A stretch of DNA of 41,234 bases from Halieaceae bacterium (GTDB taxonomy: Bacteria; Pseudomonadota; Gammaproteobacteria; Pseudomonadales; Halieaceae), in contig JANQLM010000047.1 of NCBI GenBank assembly GCA_028280635.1, positions 1-41,234 of the forward strand. Direction: 5' to 3'. The position numbers and the translations under genes were made by a program. Below the pieces are notes generated by a model. That model was not told the origin of the DNA and ran no database searches. It worked only from the letters and a program-made list of their open reading frames with translations. Every line of letters begins with the position of its first letter. The first letter of the stretch is position 1. Positions 25,401 to 33,076 of the stretch are shown one piece after another.

Positions 25401-26046
25401 CCTGAAACCGGTTGAGTTCGGTGTCGTCACGGGCATCGTAGTCAAACACGATTAGAGACGGAATCTCTCCGTGCCTGACAACGTGCTGAGTCACGGTAAC
25501 CAGGTCGTCGATTGTCGCCGCCACGGCGGCCGGGTTGATATTGCCGAAGATCTCATCGATATCAGCCCCTGAAGTCGTGCTTTGCATCGGCACCGGCACC
25601 GCCTGGACATAGTGGCAGGCGGTATCGATTGCGCCGTACTCCACACTCGCAAAGCCGACGATGCACACGAAATCGTCTCGCTTTACCGACAGTGCCGACT
25701 CATGGGTCCACGCGCTGGCAATGGCGTGTATGTCCTCCCGGAACTCTCCGTAAGAGATGGTTTTGAATGCCGGCAGGTATTGACGCACAGTGTTGCCGGA
25801 TGCCGGGTCCCGGGCGATTGCATAGTCCCTCATTCCCAGTGCGGGCCGCTCGGAATAGGTTTCGAATATCCTGTCCAGCGCCCTTTCCAATGGAACGCTA
25901 TCGTCCAGGAAGGACTCTGCGACGCCGGCATCGGGCATCATCGCCGCGAGTTGTGTATCCCTGGCGATGAGTTCACGGGCCCGGTCGGCCAGCCGTCTCA
26001 AAGCGGCTTCTTTGTGCGTGCTGCTAACTTCTCGCGCAGTTTCCAT
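22486..26046 (-). CDS. car: Carboxylic acid reductase (A-T-R multidomain)
   Basis: This 1186-residue protein has three domains in order. The adenylation domain carries HSSGATGKPKGAMLSE near residue 262, EGYANTETG and SGDIVEERAPDHLVLIDRRK. The carrier domain carries the phosphopantetheine serine in LGGDSLGAV near 697. The reductase domain starts with VLVTGANGFLGRYVC near 790 and has the Y/K pair in GGYSLSKWAGEHLV. Length and order match bacterial carboxylic acid reductases, which reduce carboxylic acids to aldehydes with ATP and NADPH and release them without over-reduction. Activity needs a phosphopantetheinyl transferase, not seen here. Such enzymes are best known from actinobacteria. It is divergent from the acyl-CoA dehydrogenase gene at 26426 across candidate operators D and E. 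Confidence 0.93.
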   Translation of the reverse strand: METAREVSSTHKEAALRRLADRARELIARDTQLAAMMPDAGVAESFLDDSVPLERALDRIFETYSERPALGMRDYAIARDPASGNTVRQYLPAFKTISYGEFREDIHAIASAWTHESALSVKRDDFVCIVGFASVEYGAIDTACHYVQAVPVPMQSTTSGADIDEIFGNINPAAVAATIDDLVTVTQHVVRHGEIPSLIVFDYDARDDTELNRFQEAQAMLEAGAAGTRLITYRQLVDTGKAHAWSFLDRHPEPPTERTALIIHSSGATGKPKGAMLSEAGVKAAWNPTPDKLPSVTVLFAPFNHGLGRMAMITSLRKGSTAYFTLKQDMSTLFEDIRIARPTFLSFFPRVFELIYQHYQNEVASRVADGQAEAVAQDQVKAQMRQSFLGDRLLSGLIGSAPTPQVVKEFIVDCFDIFLEEGYANTETGSGSLMRDNVIQRPNVIDYKLADVPELGYYTTDKPHPRGELCFKSRYQIKGYYADPAATAELFDDEGYVRSGDIVEERAPDHLVLIDRRKDVLKLSQGEYVAVGPLGTVFESNSAAIKQVYIYGNSSRSYLLAVVVPDEAAVRTALGDNYDAESLKNLLRKELQYAAQNADLKSFEVPRDFIVETEAFSQENGLLSSVRKRLRPALNRKYGDRLEAIYEEHASASQREYESLKDPGSTLGVTEKLVKLTEITLGRKAIDASNHGTFNELGGDSLGAVTFSLSIEDVFGVSVGADSILSPTGNLKKWAREIESMLDERLVRATFSSIHGDGAASLHADDLQLSKFLGESTIKAAQGAAPVSAKEHTVLVTGANGFLGRYVCLQWMERLAPVDGKVICIVRGSDDAGARERLDEAFIDGDPELEAHYLALADRHLEVLAGDVGESCLGIGQNAFARLAQEVDRICHVAALVNHRLAYEHLLGPNVAGTAEVIRLAASHHKKPIDFVSTEAVLRMIDTSTSDSNESALPLADVPLIDERYAGGYSLSKWAGEHLVMKANRELGIPVNILRGNMMLAHQRYSQQINYSDTFVRLLYSILLTGIAPPSFYAVSGEHPLPPENYDGLPVDVVAAAVVAAANFPHQECRAFNIHNYHHDDGCTLDAFVDWIESAGYPITRLDSYDEWFRRFERALQSLPEEQKQRSALEVLGAYQNPRPPVGDIRPDSNHFKELVKTFSTGPEIPHIDETFIHKCLSDITSRYAV

Positions 26047-26252
26047 GGTGTTCTAAACGCCTGTGCGAATGTGTGACGGTTGCCCTGGGGCGTTGTACAG
26101 GCGCGTGAGCATAAGCACGACAGGTCCTGTGAGCCATGGCCATAGCGTGCGAAAAATTGGCAAAAAACAACATGCCGTACTCGCTATCGGCGCGGGAGTG
26201 GAGCGGCGTCACCCCGCGGCCCGCTGAGATCCTGCTTGCAAGCCTGCTGATA

Positions 26253-26272
26253 AATTATATGTTCAGCTAGTA
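26253..26272. promoter_or_regulatory. Candidate TetR operator, site D (weak)
   Basis: On the minus strand it reads TACTAGCTGAACATATAATT. It keeps TACT, the central TGAACAT and the AT-rich right half but deviates at the GTTT block and the final GTA. It faces the carboxylic acid reductase promoter. Confidence 0.35.
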
Positions 26273-26320
26273 AGTATATAGCAACGCAAGTTGTCGCCTC
26301 AAGCTGCACCCCTATATACA

Positions 26321-26344
26321 TACTGTTTAACTAACTAGTATAAT
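26321..26344 (+). promoter_or_regulatory. Candidate TetR operator E with adjoining -10 box
   Basis: TACTGTTTAACTAACTAGTA (26321-26340) is palindromic with TACT/AGTA and TTA/TAA arms. Its last two bases begin TATAAT (26339-26344), a perfect -10 box for the acyl-CoA dehydrogenase gene, so a bound repressor would block RNA polymerase. Confidence 0.65.
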
Positions 26345-26425
26345 CTGACAGGGTTTGGCGGAGATAGATTCCGCCTGCAGCGGGTCCGGCTCGCGTATCT
26401 CAAATGGCTTAAAGGAGTCTGCCGA

Positions 26426-27580
26426 ATGGGCTATATGACCGAAGAGCGTCAATTGATTAAGAGCACCGCCGCAGACTTTACCAATGACGTTGTGTTGCCG
26501 CTGGCCAATGAACTCGACCCCGAGAAGGGCATGATTCCCCGTTCGCTGATCGAGCAGATGGGCGAGCTTGGCTTTTTCGGCATCAAGGTTCCCGAGGAAT
26601 ACGGCGGATCGGGCATGGGCTGCTTTGAATACTGCCTGATCGCCGAGGAACTCAGCCGGGGTTGGATGAGTGTGGGCAGTATCATCGCGCGCTCACCCAT
26701 CGACAGCCTGTTGCGGCTGCCGCAGGAGCACCGGGATCGACTGATCCCCCGGGCGGTCACCGGTGACTTCTTGATCGCCGCCGCACTGTCTGAGCCGGAT
26801 GTTGGGTCCGACCTGTCCGGTATCAAGTGCCGGGCAGAAAAAGACGGCGATTACTACGTACTAACAGGCTCGAAGTACTGGGTCACCTATGCCGATGGCG
26901 CGGACGCGATCATCGTGTTTGCTCGAACTGCGCCGCCGGAGGCCCACCCGGACAAGCCCTATCTGGGAATCAGCGGGTTTCTGATTGAGAAAGCGCGCGG
27001 TGAAATGCCGGAAGCCTGTTCCGGCAGTCCCATCCCGAAAATTGGCTACTTTGGCTGGAATACCTATGAACTGGCGTTTGACGGTTGCCGGGTTCACAGG
27101 GACTTTCTGATCGGGGAGGAGGGGCAGGCCTTCAAGCTATTGACCAGTGGCCTTGAGGTGCCGCGTGCGCACACGGCGGCTCGCTCTATCGGGGCGGCCC
27201 AGGGCGCGCTAGATGTAGCCGTGCAATATGCCCAGGAACGTGTTCAGTTCGGCAGGCCGATCGCCAGGTTCCAGGACCTGCGCTTCAAGCTGGCGCGGAT
27301 GGCGACCGATATCGAGGCCGCCCGGCAGTTGATGTACAGCGTGTGCGACAGGATTGACGAGGGCGGTCGCTGCGACAAGGAGGCGGCGATGGTGAAGTAC
27401 TATGCCGCCGAAATGGCCGAACGCGTGACCTCCGATGCCCTGCAGATTCTCGGCGGTGCGGGTTATACCCATCATTTCCCCGTAGAGCGCTACTGGCGCG
27501 ACGCGCGTCTGACCAAGATCTTTGAAGGTACATCCGAGATCCAGCTCCGCATTATCTCCGATCACATGTTGGGCCGGTGA
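26426..27580 (+). CDS. Acyl-CoA dehydrogenase
   Basis: This 384-residue acyl-CoA dehydrogenase is distinct from the one at 10971. It shows FLIAAALSEPDVGSDLSGIK near residue 120, the RVQFGRPIARFQDLRFKLA helix, LQILGGAGYTHHFPVERYWR and, unlike the first enzyme, a medium/short-chain-type catalytic motif KIFEGTSEIQ with glutamate in EGT. It should introduce a 2,3 double bond into an acyl-CoA using FAD and ETF. The ATG follows AAAGGAGTCTGCCGA. It begins a two-gene unit with the aldehyde dehydrogenase 72 bases downstream, under candidate operator E. Confidence 0.94.
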   Translation: MGYMTEERQLIKSTAADFTNDVVLPLANELDPEKGMIPRSLIEQMGELGFFGIKVPEEYGGSGMGCFEYCLIAEELSRGWMSVGSIIARSPIDSLLRLPQEHRDRLIPRAVTGDFLIAAALSEPDVGSDLSGIKCRAEKDGDYYVLTGSKYWVTYADGADAIIVFARTAPPEAHPDKPYLGISGFLIEKARGEMPEACSGSPIPKIGYFGWNTYELAFDGCRVHRDFLIGEEGQAFKLLTSGLEVPRAHTAARSIGAAQGALDVAVQYAQERVQFGRPIARFQDLRFKLARMATDIEAARQLMYSVCDRIDEGGRCDKEAAMVKYYAAEMAERVTSDALQILGGAGYTHHFPVERYWRDARLTKIFEGTSEIQLRIISDHMLGR

Positions 27581-27652
27581 TTGCATGCCTGGTCCGCTGT
27601 TTGCCGCTGTTTGCTGATTTAGTAGCCGACTGATACCAGGAGAGTCTCGCTC

Positions 27653-29083
27653 ATGCCGGACGTTCAACGCTACGACCACTTCATAGGCGGCAAGCGCCTC
27701 GCCCCTGACGGCGGCCAGTATATGGAATCCGTCGATCCCGTCGATGAAAGTCCCGTTGCGGAGATCGCCGTGGGTAATGCGACAGACGTCGATACCGCTG
27801 TCCAGGCTGCGCAGCAGGCGTGCTCGCAATGGGCCGAGATGCGTCCTCTCGAGCGCGGGCGCGTGCTTACGGCCGTCGGGCGCAAGCTGCGAGAGAACGT
27901 CGACCGGCTCGGGCGGCTGGAGTCTGATGAGATGGGCGTGCCTCTCGGCATGGTTCCCACGTCCCTTGAAACCGCGGCCTCATACTTTGAGTACTACGGT
28001 GGCGTTGCGCCCAGTCTGGAAGGCGAAAGCATTCCTCTGGGGTCGACGCAGTTCTCCTTTACCACCCATGAACCCTACGGCGTGATAGGCGTGATTACGC
28101 CCTGGAATGCGCCTTTGAATCAGGCGGCGCGCAGCATTGCACCTGCCCTGGCAGCGGGAAACGTGGTGGTTCACAAGCCCAGCGAGTTGACGTCGCTGAC
28201 TGCCCTGGTGTTCGCGGAAATGGCTTTGGAGGTCGGGCTGCCTGCCGGTGTGTGGAACGTGGTGACGGGTTTGGGAGCCGACGTGGGCACTCCGCTGGTG
28301 ATGCATCCGGCAGTCGGCAAAGTCGCGTTTACAGGCTCCGTCGCCACCGGCCGGCGCATCGGTGAGATCGCGGCTCAAAAAATCATGCCCGTGACGCTGG
28401 AGTTGGGCGGGAAGTCCCCCAATATCATTTTTGAGGACGCCGACCTGGACGCTGCGGTGATGGGTGCGCTGATGGGTTTTGTTGCCAACAGCGGGCAGAT
28501 CTGCCTGGCGGGTACGCGAATCCTGGTACAGCGCTGCATCTATGAAGAAGTCGCACAGAAGCTGGCCGGCGCCATGGCGATGATTCCATTGGGCCGCGAT
28601 TTGCCTGCGCCCAGCCTGGGCCCCATTGCCAACCGTGCGCAGTACGAAAAAGTGCTGGGCTACTTCGAGATAGCGAAACAGGATGGCGCCACACTGATTG
28701 CCGGCGGTGGGCCCGCCAAGGACAGGGGACTCTATATCGCCCCCACGCTGTACGGAGACGTTGACATGTCGATGCGCATCGCCCGGGAGGAGATATTTGG
28801 TCCGGTCGGTGTGCTGATTCCCTTCGACGCTGAGGAGGATGCGATAACGGTCGCCAACGATACGGACTACGGTCTTGCCGCAGGCGTCTGGACCCGCGAT
28901 GTGAGCCGCGTGCACCGGGTGACCTCAGCGCTCCAGGCCGGGCAGGTATACGTCAACACCTATTTTGAAATGGGTGTGGAGAGCCCCTTGGGTGGCTACA
29001 AAAACAGCGGCATCGGCCGTGAAAAAGGCTTGATGGCCCTCAAGCAGTATACCCAGACCAAGAATGTGGTGATCCAGCTATAA
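27653..29083 (+). CDS. NAD(P)-dependent aldehyde dehydrogenase
   Basis: This 476-residue protein is a full-length aldehyde dehydrogenase. VIGVITPWNAPLNQAARSIA carries the cofactor-site W and N, TLELGGKSPNIIFEDAD the catalytic glutamate, and NSGQICLAGTRILVQ the catalytic cysteine; it ends with SPLGGYKNSGIGREKG. It oxidises an aldehyde to the acid with NAD(P). AGGAG lies upstream of the ATG at normal spacing. In context it could consume aldehydes made by the PQQ dehydrogenase or by the carboxylic acid reductase. It converges on the PQQ dehydrogenase gene with only 17 bases between stops. Confidence 0.94.
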   Translation: MPDVQRYDHFIGGKRLAPDGGQYMESVDPVDESPVAEIAVGNATDVDTAVQAAQQACSQWAEMRPLERGRVLTAVGRKLRENVDRLGRLESDEMGVPLGMVPTSLETAASYFEYYGGVAPSLEGESIPLGSTQFSFTTHEPYGVIGVITPWNAPLNQAARSIAPALAAGNVVVHKPSELTSLTALVFAEMALEVGLPAGVWNVVTGLGADVGTPLVMHPAVGKVAFTGSVATGRRIGEIAAQKIMPVTLELGGKSPNIIFEDADLDAAVMGALMGFVANSGQICLAGTRILVQRCIYEEVAQKLAGAMAMIPLGRDLPAPSLGPIANRAQYEKVLGYFEIAKQDGATLIAGGGPAKDRGLYIAPTLYGDVDMSMRIAREEIFGPVGVLIPFDAEEDAITVANDTDYGLAAGVWTRDVSRVHRVTSALQAGQVYVNTYFEMGVESPLGGYKNSGIGREKGLMALKQYTQTKNVVIQL

Positions 29084-29100
29084 GCCCGGCGGAGAGCCGC

Positions 29101-31347
29101 TCAATGCGATGTTTCAGGGAGCGGTGTCTCCCGCTCGACGCCATCTGCAAGCTTCTGCATGCGGGCAAGCGCCTGTTGATACTCTGCGCGCGGTATTCCC
29201 GAGCGCAGCGCCGCGGCCGAATAAAGAATGAAACTGCGGAGGTCTTCCACATCCTGCGCGCTTAAACTCTTCTCGAAGCTGGGCATGCCCTGTGAAACGT
29301 AAGCGCCCTTCAGTACGATCAGCTCCAGGTTTTGTATGACGGCGTCTGCCGAGCGGGCGAGATCGGGGAGGGCGCCACCCCCGGCGCCGGGCAGGGAGTG
29401 ACAACCCACGCAGGTCGTGAGGAAAACGTCGACGCCGTTGCCGATTCTTTCGGGAGCCGCCAGTGTCACCAGCGCAGTGAGCGGTTTTTCCTGCGGTGGC
29501 AATCGCTCTGGCGCCGTTGCCTCGCCGCCCAGCTTGAAGGTGTAGAGCGTACCGGGGTGCAGGCGGTCGAACTTCTTGTGATGCTGGCCCTGCCCGCCCC
29601 CCCAGCCGACCAGAATGCTGATGTACTGTTCGCCGTCCACTGCGTAGGTCACGGGAGAGCCTATCGCCCCGCCGCGCACATCGAACTGCCAGAGCTTTTC
29701 GCCGGTATAGACATCGCGAAGAGACACGTAGCCCTCGGCGTCGCCCTGTACCAGAAAGCCGCCGGCCGTGGAGAGGATTCCTCCGTTGTAGTATGACGCC
29801 TGGTCGACGCGCCAGACTTCTCGTTGAGCGATAGGGTCGTAGGCGAGCAGCCGCCCGCTGGCATGCCCCGGGGGAGGCGCCTCCGGGTGGGTGTCGAATA
29901 CCGCCTCCTTGTACAGCTTGGTGTTTGAGCTGACGGCGGCTCCCGTGCGGTGGCCCACTGCCCGGGGTGTTCCGTAGATCGCCGATTCGTCGATGTACGC
30001 ACCGGCTCTGAATGCACTGGGGATGAATACCAGACCACTGTCCCGGTGATAGGACATGGGAAACCAGTTGTGGCCGCCATGGGAGCCGGGGGTGATCCAG
30101 TGGGCCCGGCCGTCTTCGTAGCGGGCGCCTTCAGTTTCGATGGGTCGACCGCTGTCGTCGATACCGGTCGCCCAGTTCAGGTAGGTATAGGGCTGTGCGC
30201 TGATAAACTCGCCGGTCACTCTATCCAGCACATAGAAAAACCCGTTCTTCGGGGCCTGCATCAGCACCTTACGGAGCGCTCCCCCAATCGTCAGATCAGC
30301 GAGAATAATGGGTTGTGTGGCCGTGTAATCCCAGGTGTCGCCAGGCGTTGTCTGGTAGTGCCAAACATACTCTCCGGTGTCCGCTTTCACGGCCACGATG
30401 CTGGACAGATAGAGGTTGTCGCCGCCGGCGGGGCTGCGGATCAGGCGATTCCAGGGGCTGCCGTTCCCGACGCCGATATAAACGAGTTCCAGTTCGGGGT
30501 CGTAGACGAAGCTGTCCCAGACCGTACCGCCGCCCCCCAGTTTCCACCACTCGCCGGTCCAGGTGGTGGCAGCCTGCTTGAGATCCTCGTGCTCAAAGGC
30601 TTGGGCGGGGTCGCCCGGCACCGTGTAGAAGCGCCAGGCGAGGTCGCCGCTGAGCGCGTCATAGGCAGAAATAAAACCCCGGGCGGGGAACTCCGCGCCA
30701 CCGTTGCCGATCAGTACCCTGCCGTCAACCACCCTTGGGGCCCCGGTGATGGAATAGTGCGAATCAGGATCGAAGGTCTGCACTTCCCAATTCAGTTCAC
30801 CGGTGCCGGCGTCCAGGGACACCAGGCGGCCGTCCAGGGTGCCGAAGAAGACCGCGCCCCGATAGAGCGCCATTCCGCGGTTTACCACACCGCAGCAGTT
30901 TACCAGGGCCCGTGAGCGATCGACCCGGGGGTCGTACTGCCAGAGGATTTTCCCCTTGCGGGCATCCACGGCGTAAGCCGTAGACCAGGTGCCCGTAAAA
31001 AACATGATGCCATCCACGACCAGCGGAGTGGATTGCAGCCCGCGTTTGGTGCCCAGCTCAATAGTCCACGCCAGGCCCAATTGATCGAGGTTCTCCCGAT
31101 TGATCTGGTCGAGCGCCGAGTAGCGTTCTTCCCGGTAGCTGCGGCCGTGGGTGAGCCAATCGCCCGGCCGCCGCTCCGCATTGACCAGCGCGTCGTCGTC
31201 AACGGCCCTCGTGACCGCCCGTATGTGTTCCAGGGACCCCTTCTCCAGGGCGGGGGCCTCGGTGGGGGGCGCGGACTCCGAGCAACCCAGGGTCAGCAAT
31301 GAGACAAGCAGTGCGCAGCACAGGTAGCGAAGTTGTGAACAATCCAT
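29101..31347 (-). CDS. PQQ-dependent quinohemoprotein alcohol dehydrogenase (lipoprotein)
   Basis: This roughly 748-residue protein is an eight-bladed PQQ dehydrogenase fused to a C-terminal cytochrome c domain. The preferred start at 31347 gives a lipoprotein signal ending LLTLGC, so it should be anchored facing the periplasm. Family features are vicinal cysteines in LVNCCGVVNRGMALYRG near residue 150, the catalytic Asp segment TTPGDTWDYTATQPI near 337 and a heme site CVGCH near 646. The residue two after the catalytic Asp is Thr, not the Asp typical of lanthanide enzymes, so calcium is predicted. It oxidises an alcohol, feeding electrons to the respiratory chain. A longer start at 31443 would overlap operator F. 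Confidence 0.93.
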   Translation of the reverse strand: MDCSQLRYLCCALLVSLLTLGCSESAPPTEAPALEKGSLEHIRAVTRAVDDDALVNAERRPGDWLTHGRSYREERYSALDQINRENLDQLGLAWTIELGTKRGLQSTPLVVDGIMFFTGTWSTAYAVDARKGKILWQYDPRVDRSRALVNCCGVVNRGMALYRGAVFFGTLDGRLVSLDAGTGELNWEVQTFDPDSHYSITGAPRVVDGRVLIGNGGAEFPARGFISAYDALSGDLAWRFYTVPGDPAQAFEHEDLKQAATTWTGEWWKLGGGGTVWDSFVYDPELELVYIGVGNGSPWNRLIRSPAGGDNLYLSSIVAVKADTGEYVWHYQTTPGDTWDYTATQPIILADLTIGGALRKVLMQAPKNGFFYVLDRVTGEFISAQPYTYLNWATGIDDSGRPIETEGARYEDGRAHWITPGSHGGHNWFPMSYHRDSGLVFIPSAFRAGAYIDESAIYGTPRAVGHRTGAAVSSNTKLYKEAVFDTHPEAPPPGHASGRLLAYDPIAQREVWRVDQASYYNGGILSTAGGFLVQGDAEGYVSLRDVYTGEKLWQFDVRGGAIGSPVTYAVDGEQYISILVGWGGGQGQHHKKFDRLHPGTLYTFKLGGEATAPERLPPQEKPLTALVTLAAPERIGNGVDVFLTTCVGCHSLPGAGGGALPDLARSADAVIQNLELIVLKGAYVSQGMPSFEKSLSAQDVEDLRSFILYSAAALRSGIPRAEYQQALARMQKLADGVERETPLPETSH

Positions 31348-31429
31348 GGAGCTTCTGTCTCTTCGGTTTCTTATGGCTTGGTTGGCCGTGCTCTTGGGAT
31401 TTGCCTTCAATTCCCGCCCCCAACTATAA

Positions 31430-31463
31430 TACTGTTTGACCAATAAGTAATAAAATATATAAT
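31430..31463 (+). promoter_or_regulatory. Candidate TetR operator F overlapping a divergent promoter
   Basis: TACTGTTTGACCAATAAGTA (31430-31449) has symmetric TACT/AGTA and TTG/CAA arms. TTGACC (31436-31441) and TATAAT (31458-31463) are 16 bases apart and form a good sigma70 promoter toward the acyl-CoA ligase. The site also lies in the promoter region of the PQQ dehydrogenase gene on the other strand. Confidence 0.7.
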
Positions 31464-31501
31464 AGCTCCACCGGCCCTCAGCGTAAACAACAGGTAACGA
31501 T

Positions 31502-33076
31502 TTGGACGCCCCACTACCCGATTTCAGGCGTTCCTTTCTCGATGTGCTGGACGCGGCGCTTGCCCGGCACGCGGACCGCGTCTGTATTCGGTTCCGGGAC
31601 GAAACTTACACCTACGCCGAGGTGGACAGACTCAGCGGGCAAATCGCCAATGCCTTGCTGGACGGTGGTTTTACTGCCGGCATGAAGGGTGCGGTCTACG
31701 CACTCAACTGCGCCAGGGGTTTCCTGGCGACGCTCGGCATCATCCGTGCGGGCGGAACCTGGATTCCCGTCAATCCCCGCAACTCCACGGCTGACAATGT
31801 GGAGGTCATGCTGCAGTTCGAGTGTGATGCCTTGTTCTATCAACAGGGCTTCGAAGAAGCCATCCTGCAGGTGTGTGAGCGGTCCACTCGGGTAAGCGTC
31901 ATGGTCAATCTGGATGATCAGTCGCAGCATGCGCCGCAGTTCGATGACTGGCTCAGTGGTCACGCTGACGCTGCTCCCACCGTGAAGGTGAACCCAGACG
32001 ATCTCGTCTCGATCCCGCTGACCGGTGGTACCACCGGATTGCCAAAGGGCGTCATGCTCTCACACGCCAACTTTTGCGCCTTTGATTACGCGATGAGCAG
32101 TGGACTCAATTCGGAGGACACGGTCTGGCTCTGTGCCGCCCCCATGACCCATGTGGGCGGCCGTATCGCCCTGGCCTCGCTGTCCAGCGGAGGGCGCTTT
32201 GTGATACTCGACAAGGTCGACCTGCAGGAGATCATGGCGACCATCGAGCGTGAAAAGGTCACCGATATGTTCCTGCCACCCACGGCGATCTACACCTGGC
32301 TTGAGCAGCCCAACATTGGTGATTTTGATCTGTCCAGCCTGAAGCGGGTTGGCTACGGCTCGGCGCCCATGTCGCTGGATAAACTCAAGCAGGCCATAGA
32401 AGTTCTTGGGCCCGTTATGCAGGGCGGTTTTGGCCAGACCGAATGTCCGATGTTCATCGCGGCCCTGCGTCCGGAGGAGCACCTGGTGGACGGCAAGATC
32501 GCTCCGGACAGCCGGCTCGCCAGTGTCGGACGGGCGACCGCTATTTCTGAACTCGCCATCCTCAACGATCAGGGAGATAAACTGCCCGTCGGTGAACTGG
32601 GCGAGATCGCGGTCAGGGGCCCCGGCGTGTCCCTGGGCTACTACCAGAGCCCGGAAGAGACCGCGAAGATTCGTTTAAACGGCTGGCACCTGACCGGCGA
32701 CATCGGTTTCCTGGATGAGGAGGGTTTCCTGTCCATCGTTGACCGCAAGAAAGACATGATTATCACCGGCGGTTTCAACGTCTACTCCACCGAGGTCGAA
32801 CAGGCGCTTATGTCCATACCGGGAATCGGCGTTGCGGTTGTCATCGGTATTCCCAGCGAGCGCTGGGGAGAGGAGGTCAGGGCCATCGTGCAGCCGGAGC
32901 AGGGCTGCAAGCTCGATGCCGGGCAGATCCTGGCGGAAGCCAGGGCGCGGCTGGGCGGGGTGAAGGCTCCCAAGTCGGTGGAGCTCACCGATGACTTCCC
33001 TCGCACCCCCCTGGGCAAAATCGATAAGAAGGCGATCAGGGCGCCCTACTGGGAGGGACTCACCAAGAAGATCTAG
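31502..33076 (+). CDS. AMP-dependent acyl-CoA ligase
   Basis: This 524-residue protein belongs to the ANL adenylating family. It has the P-loop PLTGGTTGLPKGVMLSHANF near residues 173-192, GGFGQTECPMF, the aspartate in HLTGDIGFLDEEG, the hinge DRKKDMIITGGFNVYSTEVE and the terminal lysine region RTPLGKIDKKAIR. It should activate a carboxylic acid to its CoA thioester with ATP. The start is TTG 31502, preceded by AGGTAA at normal spacing; no ATG is close. Its stop TAG overlaps the stop of the opposite-strand hydrolase in a CTAG at 33073-33076. It is the likely entry step from acid to CoA ester in this cluster. Confidence 0.93.
   Translation: MDAPLPDFRRSFLDVLDAALARHADRVCIRFRDETYTYAEVDRLSGQIANALLDGGFTAGMKGAVYALNCARGFLATLGIIRAGGTWIPVNPRNSTADNVEVMLQFECDALFYQQGFEEAILQVCERSTRVSVMVNLDDQSQHAPQFDDWLSGHADAAPTVKVNPDDLVSIPLTGGTTGLPKGVMLSHANFCAFDYAMSSGLNSEDTVWLCAAPMTHVGGRIALASLSSGGRFVILDKVDLQEIMATIEREKVTDMFLPPTAIYTWLEQPNIGDFDLSSLKRVGYGSAPMSLDKLKQAIEVLGPVMQGGFGQTECPMFIAALRPEEHLVDGKIAPDSRLASVGRATAISELAILNDQGDKLPVGELGEIAVRGPGVSLGYYQSPEETAKIRLNGWHLTGDIGFLDEEGFLSIVDRKKDMIITGGFNVYSTEVEQALMSIPGIGVAVVIGIPSERWGEEVRAIVQPEQGCKLDAGQILAEARARLGGVKAPKSVELTDDFPRTPLGKIDKKAIRAPYWEGLTKKI

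Larger units (their letters stand above)
26047..26425. other. 379-bp divergent intergenic region
   Basis: This gap lies between the carboxylic acid reductase gene and the acyl-CoA dehydrogenase gene. It holds candidate operators D (26253-26272) and E (26321-26340) in an AT-rich stretch at about 26250-26345, and the AAGGAG ribosome site of the dehydrogenase at 26412-26417. I see no gene inside it. Confidence 0.6.

Noticed and set aside
24100-25455. Long plus-strand open frame (451 codons) opposite the carboxylic acid reductase gene
   Set aside because: It is antisense to the well-conserved adenylation domain, has no family features and arises from GC-rich codon bias.
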